A stretch of DNA of 64,000 nucleotides, taken from the NCBI GenBank assembly GCA_944472135.2, contig OX235263.1, forward strand, positions 2,463,517-2,527,516, given 5' to 3'. Numbering within the stretch: position 1 is the first letter of the stretch; each line of letters opens with the position of its first letter. The notes under the pieces are model-generated. The model was given only the letters and a program-made list of their open reading frames with translations, did not search any database and was not told the DNA's origin. Both the position numbers and the translations under genes were made by a program. This DNA is from Trichobilharzia regenti (taxonomy: Eukaryota; Platyhelminthes; Trematoda; Strigeidida; Schistosomatidae). This document shows positions 1 to 12,100 of this stretch, piece by piece.

Positions 1-841
1 TACTGCAGAAGTCAGGTGTAGCTGCATTTCGAACATTATGTCTTCCAGTGGCAAATCTTACTACTCTTACGACGATGAATGGGAAGGAATAAAGAATACT
101 ATAAAACGAAAGTTCCAAAATTGTGCAGTTAGAACTGATAGGATTATGAACAATAATAGATTGCGTTCGAAACTTTGTCATCCAGTAAATAATACTGTTT
201 CACTTACTGTGATATATCCATCTAATAAACAAATTAATATGGAATTACATACTACCAACACCAACATATAATATATCTAAAGAACTTTTCAGGATATTAA
301 ACTACCTAACAGAATCATGCGACCATTCTATCAATTCGTCAATCCAATTTTTAGAGGAAATCAAAAACATTCAGGTAGAAGACAATGAAATAATGGTGTC
401 CTTTGCTGTCACAGCATTATATACTTCAATTAGTCCAAAACTAGCAACAGAAACTATGCAACAATTACTCTATAGTGATGAAAACATCAGAACGCAGTGT
501 TCAACTTGGATAGTACTCATAAAATTATGCCTCACAACATACTTCCACTCCAATACTCAAATATATGAACAATTAAAAGGAACACCAATGGCATCGCCGA
601 TATCAGGATTAATAGCTGAAGCCGTTATGCGAAGATTAGAATTAATAGCTCTACCTATAATTAAATTGAAAATCTTGGTACGTTACGTTGATGATACATT
701 TGCAATAATTAAGAAAAATGATTTAGAATATATCCATAAATTAATAAACAACATATTTGAAGACATCAGATTTACAAGAGAAGAAGAATTAGATAACAAA
801 ACCCCACTTTTAGATGTCTTAATCAGGAGAACCAACACACT

Positions 842-1041
842 GTGCGTCGGTGGCACAGTGGTTAGGACTCTCGCCGACCATGCACATGGTCCGGGGTTCG
901 AGCCCACGCCGACGCACACCTGATATCTATGGTCGGCCTGCAAAATTTGGGCTACCGATATCCACGCTGAAAATTCCATACTTGTACCAAAAATACAGTG
1001 TGAAATCAAGCTGTAATCAAGAACAAGAACAAGAACAAGAA
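842..1041 (+). mobile_element. SINE-A inserted in PLE family 1
   Basis: The tRNA-like head has A box TGGCACAGTGG and B box GGTTCGAGCCC. The family body TGATATCTATGGTCGGCC...TACCGATATCC follows, and it ends in an (AAGAAC)n-like tail. A short AACACA-like duplication flanks it. The PLE reading frame resumes straight after, which fixes the insertion. Confidence 0.85.
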
Positions 1042-1882
1042 ACACAAGTATATAGAAAATCAACGCACACAGATCAGACACTCAACTATACTAGCAATAA
1101 CCTAATTACTCACAAAGGAAACTGTGCACAGACATTGTTTAGAAGAGTTCAAACACATTGTAGCACTCCAGAGTTGAAAATAAATGGAAGAAAAATACCT
1201 ACAAACGGTCTTTAAGAAGAATGGTTATCAAAAAAATTTCATCAAAAAGTGTTAAAAGTCGAATCAAAGCACCAACAAAGAACCATCACCAATGACCAAA
1301 AGGAAATTCATCCTACTATACGTCAGAAATATCTCTGAAATAGCGGATAGAATAATGAAACCGTTTGATATAGATGTAGCACACACACCAGTCAAATAGC
1401 TTAAATTGATCTTATGCAAACCAAAAGATCCAACAGAAAAAGGAGATAAAATTAACACCATTTATGAAATAAATTGTATGAACTGTAACAAGCATTACAT
1501 TGGCTAAAGTGGGCGTCCCCTTCGAATAAGAATCCAAGAACACAAATCAGCCGTGAAAAGACATGATATGAATTCTTTAGTATCAATGCATATAGACAAT
1601 TATGGACATCAATTTGATTGGGATAATGTCAAAATTTTAGACAGAGGAAACACCAAAAGTGTCAGGGAATTCCTAGAAGCCTGGTACTCAAACGAAAATG
1701 CAATCAATAAACACGTTAATGAGGACGAAATATACCAACTAATAAAAAGTAAATCAGGTGACCAGAACGTTTAAAATCAAAATCAATAAAAAACTGTCAA
1801 TACATATCTAAAGATGGTTACCGGGAGACGCGATTAAATCACTCATGAAGAAATTTGAATCATTTCACCTCATCTTAAATAC

Positions 1883-1924
1883 TGCGCTGAGGATGTCGTC
1901 CAGAAAGACGACGAAAGCTCCGCA
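1883..1924 (+). ncRNA. Candidate hammerhead ribozyme in PLE terminus
   Basis: The core CTGAGGA lies at 1887-1893 and GAAA at 1913-1916. Stem II pairs GTCGTC (1895-1900) with GACGAC (1907-1912). Stem I pairs TGCG (1883-1886) with CGCA (1921-1924). The triplet before the predicted cut is CTC, which fits NUH. Stem III is minimal (GC between A and U). PLEs are known to carry hammerhead motifs in their pseudo-LTRs. Activity as a monomer is doubtful with such a short stem III. Confidence 0.6.
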
Positions 1925-1950
1925 ACTAAACCAACCAGCTCAGAGAACAC

Positions 1951-2469
1951 TATTAATTGCAAATTGTTTAACCGAGCTAAGTATTTCTGGATGATGGATG
2001 GCACTGCTTCTGTCACTAGTAGAAGAATTCTGCCTCAATTAATATTTAGATTATGGGTTCTTCGTTGGGATTTAGATTCATTTCACTGTATATTGCATCA
2101 TCAACCAACACACAAAACTGTGAAGCGCCAGACCCCATGAGGTAACAAACCGAGAAATTTGAGGTTACGAGTCCAAAGTAATTTACCATTCAACCGATTG
2201 GGCTAGAATTCAATAATCCATGAATTCTAACTTTGTAAGTTCGTCATATGGCTCTTTTCTCAACCACTGGTGTCGCTAAGCACTCACTTCGCCTTGATAT
2301 GATGGACCACACTAGTTATGATTTGAATCAATATCCATTAGTAAAGTCACATTATTAATCTCAATTTGTTATATGACCAAAGATGGTAACAGAACAGTGA
2401 TTAGTTAGTACCATAAAACAACTCAAAGAACACAATACAATTGTATTCTAGTAGCCAGTTACTCAAGTA
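1951..2469. other. Intron 8 sequence, nothing recognised
   Basis: No family motif or coding exon was found here on either strand. In particular there is no match to the AADC segments that follow the NPHKW exon. Confidence 0.5.
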
Positions 2470-2960
2470 TATTCTACTGACTGACTGCTTTCAACATAGG
2501 GCATCGCACAGATGTGCACCAGTTGGAGTTGCCACACTTCCTCCATGTTATTGCATACGACAAATCACAACGAGTTAATGCAACTCCACCAACCATTAAC
2601 AACGATGCTTTTGAGTCATATCACCACCGATTATCTACAGCCTTCATTGGTTCTTACCACCCCAATGACTCCAACCAGTCAAGCAGTCTGCACCTGCCTA
2701 CATGGCTGGCAGACAGGCAGGCTTAAACTAACTGTTATGGATTTCATTGACTAATGAAGAGATGTTGGTTTTGGTTTGACTACCATTAGCTGTTTTCCTA
2801 TTTCATCCATCCTATGTCAGCCAACACTGCTCATCGAGGAAGGCGATGGATATGAATGTATAACAACACATGTCCCAACCATCTCAATCGATGCAGCTGC
2901 TTCACATCCTCACTAATCGATTTTTCTTCCTTATTTAGCACTCGGTAGATGCCTAACCCC
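2470..2960 (+). repeat. Unclassified repeat R2, copy 1
   Basis: This shares blocks such as ATTGGTTCTTACCA, GGTTTGACTACCA and ATCCATCCTATGTCAGC with the reverse complement of 41445-41700. Short open frames at 2512-2754 and 2514-2726 overlap in different phases and look incidental. No domain was recognised. Confidence 0.6.
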
Positions 2961-3118
2961 GATATTACTCACCTTGTTATATCACATAACCTAATATGGG
3001 AGATAGAAAGCAGACACCTATGATCAAAGACAGAAATCCTCATTTAGCAAAAGCCACTCTGTTAATTCACAGAAATAGTAATTTACATAAAAGTTTGTCT
3101 TAAAAGTTCTCAACTTAC

Positions 3119-3186
3119 CATACAATGGAACAGTCAAAATTTATTAGCATCCATTTATGTGGATTGAAAGCGAACGACATAGCATG
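3119..3186 (-). CDS. AADC exon 8 (Schiff-base lysine exon)
   Basis: This short exon is 68 bp. It follows an ATGTAG acceptor and ends at GTAAGT in phase 2. It encodes [17 protein letters not shown], then DCSIVW, the W being completed by the next exon. NPHKW holds the lysine that forms the internal aldimine with PLP (human K303). Human AADC reads FNFNPHKWLLVNFDCSAMW here. Joined to exon 7 it gives EGIE-HAMSFAF in frame. The following exons are not between 1 and 3118, so they lie left of the window. Confidence 0.93.
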
Positions 3187-6100
3187 CTACATAAAAAGAA
3201 GAGAAAAGTTGAGTTGTAGAATAAAACAAGTAAGGCGTACTACATAAAATAAATTAATGAAATTAAGTTTATATATTTGTACAAAATGTTAAGACATTAA
3301 TTACATTTTGATTGGACACACCAGTTAGTAAGTAATTAATGTCATTCATTTAGTATTTTGTTTAGTTCAGACATGATTCTCTCAGTCATGTTTGCATTGT
3401 GGCCATCATGCTATATGGGTCACTGTTATGGTGCACTTCGAATTGTTGTTGGTTGGAGGAAATCGGCGTAAAACCCTGCTTGACCTAGGTTTTGTGCTTG
3501 TTGGCATTCATTAGTACGCAGTATTGACAGTCTTGAGGGAACTCATATCTCCTCTGGTATTTGAACATGTTTCTCTTAGTGCTGCAGTTAGAGACATTGC
3601 CATTAGGCTATTCGAGCTGGCGATTACTCTCCTGTAGGACTGTAAGGGATACTTTCATTTGACACTGGATAGCCCTCCGTTTCATACATCAACGAGCCTG
3701 AATATCTCAGTAATAATGTTTCTCTAACTGCAGCACTGGGCGATCTGGATTCGAATCACACAAAAGACATGAATACTTCTTGCTGACGAGTGTCAACAAA
3801 CACGAAATCTAGATCCAGGGCTTCTTGAAGATAGTCTTCAACTATCTAACAGCATTAACGATCTATATATTCACCGATAACAGTTGCGCTCTTCAGCAAA
3901 AGGTTACATAACATGATGGTTGAGGGCTTAAAGAACAATGGAGATTGCAGCTTCTTTATGGCAGACGTTTGCTTTCCTTATTACTCTTGGGGTGTTTTAG
4001 AATGATTAATTTTGATGTATTTCACCCGCATTCAGATAAAATATTCAGTATGGCTATAATTACCTATCCTAAACTGACTTACGATAAACATAGCTCCTCA
4101 GTAAATTATTTAGGTTTAGTTAGGTCCCTGAGAAAATGAACAACAATCTTAAGCAACACAGAAGACAGGAGAAAGAAAATAAATGAAATGAAACGAAACA
4201 CATAGAAGACATGGTGTTACTCAATAACTATCCCATAGAATTTATTAGTAAGTTCAGAAATCAATAAGACAATAAATTGTAGAGGAAACAATGATGACGA
4301 CATAAATAAGAAAAAAATTTAAAGCATCAACAGTTTTACTATTTTAAGGAAGACACACCTGAAACCCATTGTAGGGTTCTTATTAAGGCAGGAATGAGGG
4401 TGGCGCTTAAATCTATAACCTCACTGGGAAAATGCTGCAATACATATAGCAGAAATCTCAGCATAGTCTACCACAAAATATTTATTGCAGGATTTTCATC
4501 ATGAGCTGACATTAGTTAGAGAACCATTGGAAAATTTGGGAGTGCTGGACAACCGTTTCGTCCCAGTTTGGGACTCTTCATAGTACGCATCCACCGTCGT
4601 TAACAATAGGGTGCAGCAGGTCGGGTGTGAGGACAAATACTCACTGAAGACATTGGCTATGGGTAGCGCTATGTCGTCCATTGGCAGAAGTTAGAATTCA
4701 TGGGCCATTGGATTGGGTTCCATTGCCTCAATAGTCTACGAGCTGGCTCGCCTTGTAACCAGAAGTTCCTGGGTTCGAATTCCGGTGGGTGTGTACTGCT
4801 GAAGAGTCTCAGAACTAGGACGATTCAGCTGTCCAATACTCCGAAGTTTTCCGATGGTTCGCTAACTAATGTCAGCCCATTATGAAAATCCTGCAACCAG
4901 TCAAATCCCTACAAACCAACAGTTGAATGCAAAATATTTACTCTGGACTTAGAACCTTCAGTTAAATAAGTAGCCGATAATGCATCATTCGAAGCATCAT
5001 TGTTCTAATCAAAGTAAGCTTTATTAATTGGCTGTGCTTCTTCTTCATTTACTTTGAAAAATTCATGGTGGTGAGTGGAATTCTATTTGAAAATAGCCGC
5101 GAATACATGTTGTTATTCAGCGGTTTAATTGAATGATTAAAACAACATGAAATAAAGTAAATAAGATACATTTTGATGGATGGAAAACTAGGTAGGCCAG
5201 TAATTTATTTATTTTTTTATTTTATTATATTTTACTGTTATATTATATGATCATATTTACTGTTATAGTTATATTATCATACTTTATTTTATTACAAGTA
5301 TGGAATCTCCAGCATGTGATATCGGTAGCCCAAATTTAGCAGGCCGACCACTGATGTTAGGTGTGCGTCAGCCGGCAACCGAATCTCGGACCATGTGAAT
5401 GGCTGGGGAGCTTCATAACCCCTGTGTCACCGACGCACAGACTGAATGTCTGAATATAGAAGGTGGTTGATTTTCGACCTTATAAGACAAAGTTATAATA
5501 CCATGTAATGATGATGAGGTCAGTTGCATAGATCAAACTAACTAATCGAGGTCTGATAGATTATCAGAACACAGGATTTAAACAGCTGTAGAACTATTGA
5601 TCCTCAACAGGTGAGAAACATAAAAAATAGCTCAGCTGTAATTTTGTACGCTAACATACAATCATACAGTAATATGGGACAGAGCTAACAGTTCTAGAAA
5701 TTAATATAGGTAGGTGGAGATGGAAGCTGACATCCTAAACTCTGTGTACAAAATACAATAGACTTCAACCTTTGCCCACCATGAACTACTTGACTTATTT
5801 AAATATAATTAGGCATTAGTATGTGCCTCGGTATTATATAACTGAGTAATTATCACGCATTTTATTTTATTATTGTTAACCATGTTAGTTGTAAAGTGAT
5901 TGTAAAGAAACTACGAAATGACGATATCATGTCACTAAATTAGTCTTCTAAATGCCTTAATAAGTCTGTGGTGAAATTTTGATCACAATTCATGCAACTT
6001 TGTTGTGATGTCTGTTTATGACTCAGTTGACAAGACGTTTCTTTTTATATGTATAAGTTACTTTTGTTATTTTAACTTTGAACTCAGGAAACGTTGGAAT

Positions 6101-9100
6101 TACTTATTTCAATTTCACTGAGATTATACAAATATACTTTTTACCTATGGGTAAATACCTTTCAGAATTCTACGATCTAGGAAGATATATTTACTGAAAA
6201 TGTTCTACTGCAATTCCTAATTCGTTATATTCTACGAAATTCTGGATAATGCGACAGACAGTGAGCAGTGGAGAAACAGGCATAAAATGGACGCACAAAA
6301 AACCTGGAAGGATCCGAACTTCGCAGACGATACATAATTGATTTCTCACAGACTGTAAGATTATTATTATTTCCTTTAGTTCCTAGAGGAATATAGGACT
6401 TCAGCCACGCGTCTTTATTCCATTCGGTTATCCGCTAGAGTTTCCACCTGGCTCCAAGTCTGCCCACATGTTTTCATCTCCTCTTCACATGACCTCCTCC
6501 AAGACACCCTTCCACTCACGACCAACTCGCCGCTTCCCATTCAGTCGGGTTCCACTCGAGCGATGGCTTGTCTAGTGATGTCACTTGGTGGTTTCCTCAG
6601 AGTATGGCGAGCCAATTCATCTGCATTTCTTCCTGCCTATTTGTTTCACAATCGGTTCCTGTTTGGTTCTCTCATTGCCGGAGATCCCTGTTACTGAACT
6701 TCTCTGATGTGATCTTGAGAAGTATTGAGTGAAGACAACTGTTAATGAAGGTCTGTAGTTTGTTTTAGATGCTCTTTATGACGCGCTGGTCAAGTCTCTG
6801 ATCCGTATAGTGAGTAGCTCTGACTGACTTCACATTGTAGTTGAAAATCCAGATGTTATTTTTGATGTTGAGTGCTGTTGACCTCCACACAGGCTTGAGA
6901 GTAATGATGTAACAACAGAAGACAACGGCCGGGCAACAGATCATTTATTAAGGAAATTAACATGTATTTATTTATATTTCATGTACATTATTACAGCTTA
7001 TTCAAGCAGACAAACACAGTTTTTTGATTGGTTGTTCAAGGTTATTCTGTACTGCTTGTGACTGGTTCCTCAGAAAGTTAAGCAATATATCTGCGAACCA
7101 TATTTGCTCACGTTAAGTCTGCTGTGATTGGTTTTTGAATCAGTCTTGTTCATATTTTCTCACGGCCAATATTAGCGACATAGACATTGACGTAAATTAA
7201 TGTTCACCAATTGGCTAGCAGCCTGCTCTCACCACAATGAAAGCTTGTCTTGCTTTTCCGATTCTCGCTTTGATATCCTTATCAGTTTCGCAACAAGTTA
7301 TCAAAAGAAAAAACAGAGGTAGGTGATGAAGATTCCTTTCCAATAGCAACAACAACAGTCAGCATAAATGGAAGGAATCTGAAAGGAGCAACCTTATTTA
7401 CCTACCAACGTACTTGAGAAGCATCGTTTCAATAACAGGCGGACGGAAGTGATGAGGATTTCAAAGTCAGGGTAGGAAGAGCAAGGGAAGCTTTGATTAC
7501 TCTCAAGTCTGTGTGGAGGCCAGCAGCACTCAGCACGAGAAATGAAATTCGGATTTTTAACTCCGATGTGAAGTCAGTGATACTTGCTATAAGTATCAGA
7601 GACTTGGCGCGTCACAAATGCCATTTCGAACAAAATATAGACTTTCATCAACAGCTGTCCTCACTCAATTATACTCAAAATCATATGGTCAGCTAGAAAA
7701 GATCAGCAACAGGGATCTCTGTGAGCGAACCAACCAGGAACCAGAAAGTGCAAAAAGTATCGGGGAAGAAATGGATGCGGATTAGCCATAATCTGAAGAA
7801 ATCAACAAGAGACGTCATAGGCCAGGCCCGAACGAGAAAAGGCAAGTTGGTCGTCAGTGTAAGGATGACATGGAGGACGTTATCTGAACAGGAGATGATT
7901 ATATGTGGGCAGACGTGGAGCTATGTGAAAACATTGGTGGAGAACCGGAGGCCATGGAGATATGTGGCCTCTAGGGATTAAAAGAAAGAGTAATAATAAT
8001 AATAGTAACATTAATAATGATGGAAACGTTTGTGGGCATATAGAGACAACATACCTCAATTCCTTCCATTAAATATCTGTATTCTGGACATATAAACGCT
8101 GAACCACTATAGGCTGCGTCCACATGAAGCCAAATATCATATTTACTACATATTGGTCCAATTTTCTTCAGGTTGTCAAATCCACAGGTAGCTGTTGTTC
8201 CGAGTGTTGCGCAACACTGAAATAATAAAGACAAAATTGAAGCAATTAAGCAATTATAATATCTCGCTAATCAGCTAGTTACCACTGAAAATTAGCATGA
8301 ATGTGACTGTTGTCTGGAAAGACATAAAGACAGATTAATTCGACCGTATCTATTCCCTTGGGTTTCAAGTGGAATAGTGAGCATTACTAGAGTATAATCA
8401 TTCTGTCATGTCCTCTGCGATCCTCTAATGATGGTCAGAGTTCTAGTCAAGGAAACAATCAGTTCCAATATGAGTAGCCTAGAGGGCGTGAAAACAAACA
8501 AAACAACCATCACTTCGTTCAAGTTCACCAGGTAAGATGACTAATAAACTCGTAGAGAAATCTAACAACTGACTTCAATGGAATGAGGTGTATCCACTGA
8601 AGATGTTTCACAGTGGGGCAATGAAAGCTTCTCTATTAGACCACCCAGCTCATAGAACACAGCTACATCAAAATGATCCTTCTGAGCTACATATCTTCTC
8701 AAAAGTAGTTATTTACTTTTGAATACACAAAATAAAATGAAATCGTATCATTGTTTGATCCCAGACAGAAATATATGAAAATGTCCTGTGTTTCAAACAA
8801 CTCCCTTCTTATAAATTCTTCTGTTTGATTCATTTTCAATTCTGTACTATCTTCTCCTGTCGATTTTTACTGTATTTTCCTCTGTCATTATGTGCCGATC
8901 AGAGATGAGATGATTTCATTTTTGCACTTTGTGAGAATACCTTACTGATAAGCACTTTAGATAACGAAATATGTACTGTGAATACTTTTTATATTAGTTC
9001 ATACATTGACTCTCCTCTGTGAACGTCAACCGAGATATAATAAACATTATTATTATTATTGTTCCCTTAGGTCCCTAGTGGAACATAGGGCTTCAACTGC

Positions 9101-12100
9101 ACGTCTCCACTTGCTTCTATCTTCTGCTGTACTTTTCACCTACATCCATGTTTGTTCATACTGTTTCAACTCCTCTTCACACGATTTCCTCCATGTCACC
9201 CTTGCACTGACGTCCCCCTCGCCGCTTCCTATTCTGTCGGCTTTCACTCGAGCAATAGCCTGACGCGCGCGCGATGTTACCAACCGGCCTTCCCAGCGAG
9301 TGTCCAGTCCATCTCCACTCTCTCCTGCATATTTGTTGGCCAATTGATTGGTTCTTGTTTTGTTTGCCTGTTACCATAGTTTATTGTTGGTGATTATTTC
9401 CGGCCCGGCCATCTGATCTTCAGTATAGATCCAGCGAAGACAGTTGTTGGTTGATAAAGGTAGGTCTTCAACAGGCTGTTGGAAATATTCTTTGTGACCC
9501 ACCCGCCACGTTTCCGATCCGTATAGAAGAACTGACTGACTTGACGTTATTTGTATTGAAAATCCGACTGAATTTTCTTGTTGATGCTGGCTGAGTGACG
9601 AACATTTCCAGATCGGTTCCAGGTTAGTGAATCTGTTTCTCGCCTTCCTGATTCTCGCTCGATTTGACATCCTCGTCCTTTCTGACCACCTGTAGTTGAG
9701 ACAATGCTCAATGCTAGATAAGTGAATGAAGTAACCTCTTTCAAATCCTTCCCGTTGATGGTGATTGACGCTGGATGTTGCTGCTGTTTTTGTTGTTGTC
9801 TGGTTATTTTCATAACCTCCGTCTTGTCTATGTCCACTTGGAGTCCTGTCTTCGCCGGCTGCTTCACCGACTAGTTTGCCGGTTTTGCTTGTAGGTTTTC
9901 GATTTTGTGTGACATCAAGCATAAATCATCCACGCGCGAAACCCAGGTCTTCTAGGTTCTTCACGTTGGTCCAGGGTATCTCTGTCTTCTCGTTTCCAAC
10001 TCACTGTCTGACGCATAATCCAGTCCAGTCCACCACAATTAGGAATATCATCGGTGATAATAGGCAGGCAGCCTTGTCTGACTCCTGTGTTTATTCCAGA
10101 TGCCTTGCTGAGTTTTCCGTTGTGGATCACTTGACATGTGCCGTTGTCGTACAGCTGTTGAATAAGGTTGATGAATATAAGCATTGCTATAGAATAACTT
10201 TGCTCGCATTTTATTTCATCGATTTCTGATAACTGCACACGTGTAATGTGTAACCCCATATTAGATAAGTTCATTTTAAATATTACACAGTGATGATGCA
10301 GTATTAACAACTGGACGACTAGGTTTCAAGCATAAATGATTGCTGCTCATAAACGTTTCAGTTTAGTCACACAGCTTCATAATTTCTTTTCACATAAACT
10401 TGCTTTCTTTCTAAGTCTCCTAGTTGTGTGTTACCACTTTCCATTACTCCGGTATAGGCGTTGCATCATTTCTGTTGCACTTGTGCAGTATTGAATCGAT
10501 GAATGAAGAAGCGCTGATCAACCATCCTATCTCTTCACCTAACTACACTACCAGAGTCAATCATTCTAGGTCTAGAAAACTTTTAATCTTCCAATAATTT
10601 TATTGACCCAGATCTATTAGTGTGACTCATGTACCTGCTCTCACAGGCATTACATAATATTTAGTAAATTATATATTATTTCTCTCATTTGGATCTTTTG
10701 GGTTCTTAAGCCAACAGAGTTTATTTCTCAGAGAGTTTTTTGTTGGTTGGTTTAGATGCCACCCTAATTTCAGCATCATTGAGAAACCTAAGTAAGACCT
10801 CTTATGTTCCTTTTTTATGCAGTCGTACTATGAATGCTTGTAAGATTTATTAAAACAAGTGATAACCATAGTTTAACAGTCATTTCGTTTATCCTCGTGA
10901 GTCAGTAATCCAGTAAGTAGGGATTGTTGCTGTTAGGTAAGGTTATCATAAAACTCTTCATACATTTACATTTTACAAGAGCGGAGACTTTCGTAAGAAA
11001 AGTGGAAGAATCTGCCGTTAGGGAAGTGGTAATTCAGTAAGTGTTACCGTATGACACTGTGAGACTTTACCAAAATAAAATTTTCTCCTTAAAGTAATTA
11101 TATTCTACCCCAGTGCTCAAGTTCTATTCTTATACCAGTGAGAAAAAAAATTTAGGAATAATATGAGTAATTAACGCTAAGTTGAGTTACGTAATCCGAT
11201 GAGAATGACCAAGGTGTAGGTTAGAAGTAATAACACTGGGTGGGGTTGATGGATGCTTGAGTTTACGAATAGCTATCGTCTCATAGCATTTCACTTAGCT
11301 GCTTTTAAAAATAAATTTAAAGGCTGTTTTGGCATCATTATTTTGGCTTATAGCGACTAGATGTTTAGCTATAGATGAAGTTAGTAGTCTGCCACCTGCG
11401 TTTATCAGTTTTTCAAGGTTCATCTGTTTCTCTAACCACTTAGGAATATTCTGTCCTATCCTCGCATGCAAAACGCCATTACTGCTCTCCATGTATGTTT
11501 GTTCATACACCCACAAGAGTGAATTGGTATTTGGTGTAAGATGTGACATCATCACTTATGCATTTTTGAGGTATGCAGTGGAACATATTTTTATTTTTTT
11601 CAGTAATTACAAGTCAGGCTACAAAATAAAATGCTTCTTATATGATAAGTAGTATCCCTGACGAACAGCGCTGACACAGTATTAAAACTGGACAACATTT
11701 CGACCACAATCTATCCCTCATGATCGAATCAATACAGATTTACACCGCTTCAAGACTTGCTTTATGTTCAAGTGCTAACTGTAGGGAACTGACTAGTAAC
11801 AGGATTTCATCATGAGCTAACACAGGCTACAAAACTATCGGAAAACCTGGTAAAAACTTGGCAGATGTTCCATCCTATTCCTTTGCGTTCCCAGTGAACA
11901 TAAGGCTTCAAGCTGGAGCTTTGAAGTTTAGGCAGCAGTGGTATCTATCTGTACGCGATGAGCCACATGCCCAACCTTTCCTCTTTACCAGTCTCATTAC
12001 TAGCTTAGTGAGGTAAAGTAGTGCGTCGGTCGGGGATCGAACCCCGCACCATCTGCGTGCCTGGTAAACATTCTACTTCTGTGCCACCATCCTAGTTTAA

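Larger units (their letters stand above)
1..1950 (+). mobile_element. PLE family 1 copy, RT plus GIY-YIG, broken
   Basis: A Penelope-like element reads left to right. From about 275 the frame gives SKELFRILNYL, then VSFAVTALYTSI, KGTPMASPISGLIAEAV and the RT catalytic RYVDDTFAII, then LLDVLIRR. It resumes after a SINE insertion as QVYRKSTHTDQTLNY. The C-terminal endonuclease part at about 1450-1780 gives INTIYEINCMNC and HYIG, followed by an in-frame stop, then GRPLRIRIQEHKSAV. There are further frameshifts, so the element is dead. The 3' end near 1883-1950 carries a hammerhead-like fold. The far left 270 bases are probably more of the same element. Confidence 0.85.
6240..7990 (+). mobile_element. 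RTE-like LINE (plus), split by a nested minus LINE
   Basis: Plus-strand LINE sequence at 6240-6360 (RT part, WIMRQTV...ETGIKWTHK) stops at the ISH motif. It resumes at about 7303 with KTEVGDED and [15 protein letters not shown], then [17 protein letters not shown] sequence and a C-terminal tail ending at a TAATAATAATAG run near 7985. The 942-bp gap is filled by a minus LINE copy. Frames are broken throughout. The family has the C-terminal LINE region [16 protein letters not shown] shared by all copies in this window. Confidence 0.75.

Noticed and set aside
842..915. tRNA-like sequences with A and B boxes (also at 20.8, 30.97, 42.55 and 51.06 kb)
   Set aside because: They are SINE heads with family bodies and tails attached, not tRNA genes.
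1..3118. AADC exon 9
   Set aside because: No match to the segment after NPHKW or to the RHWQ/RRFRSLK region was found on the minus strand.
4488..4925. Clean CTGATGA hammerhead core in SM-alpha copies (for example the reverse of 34400)
   Set aside because: Aligned to other copies, the core position is offset and the essential first C is substituted; the CTGATGA seen is shifted by three bases from stem II.
7971..8234. Whole 87-residue minus frame as a gene
   Set aside because: Only 8055-8216 is exon 7; flanking residues are intron read-through.
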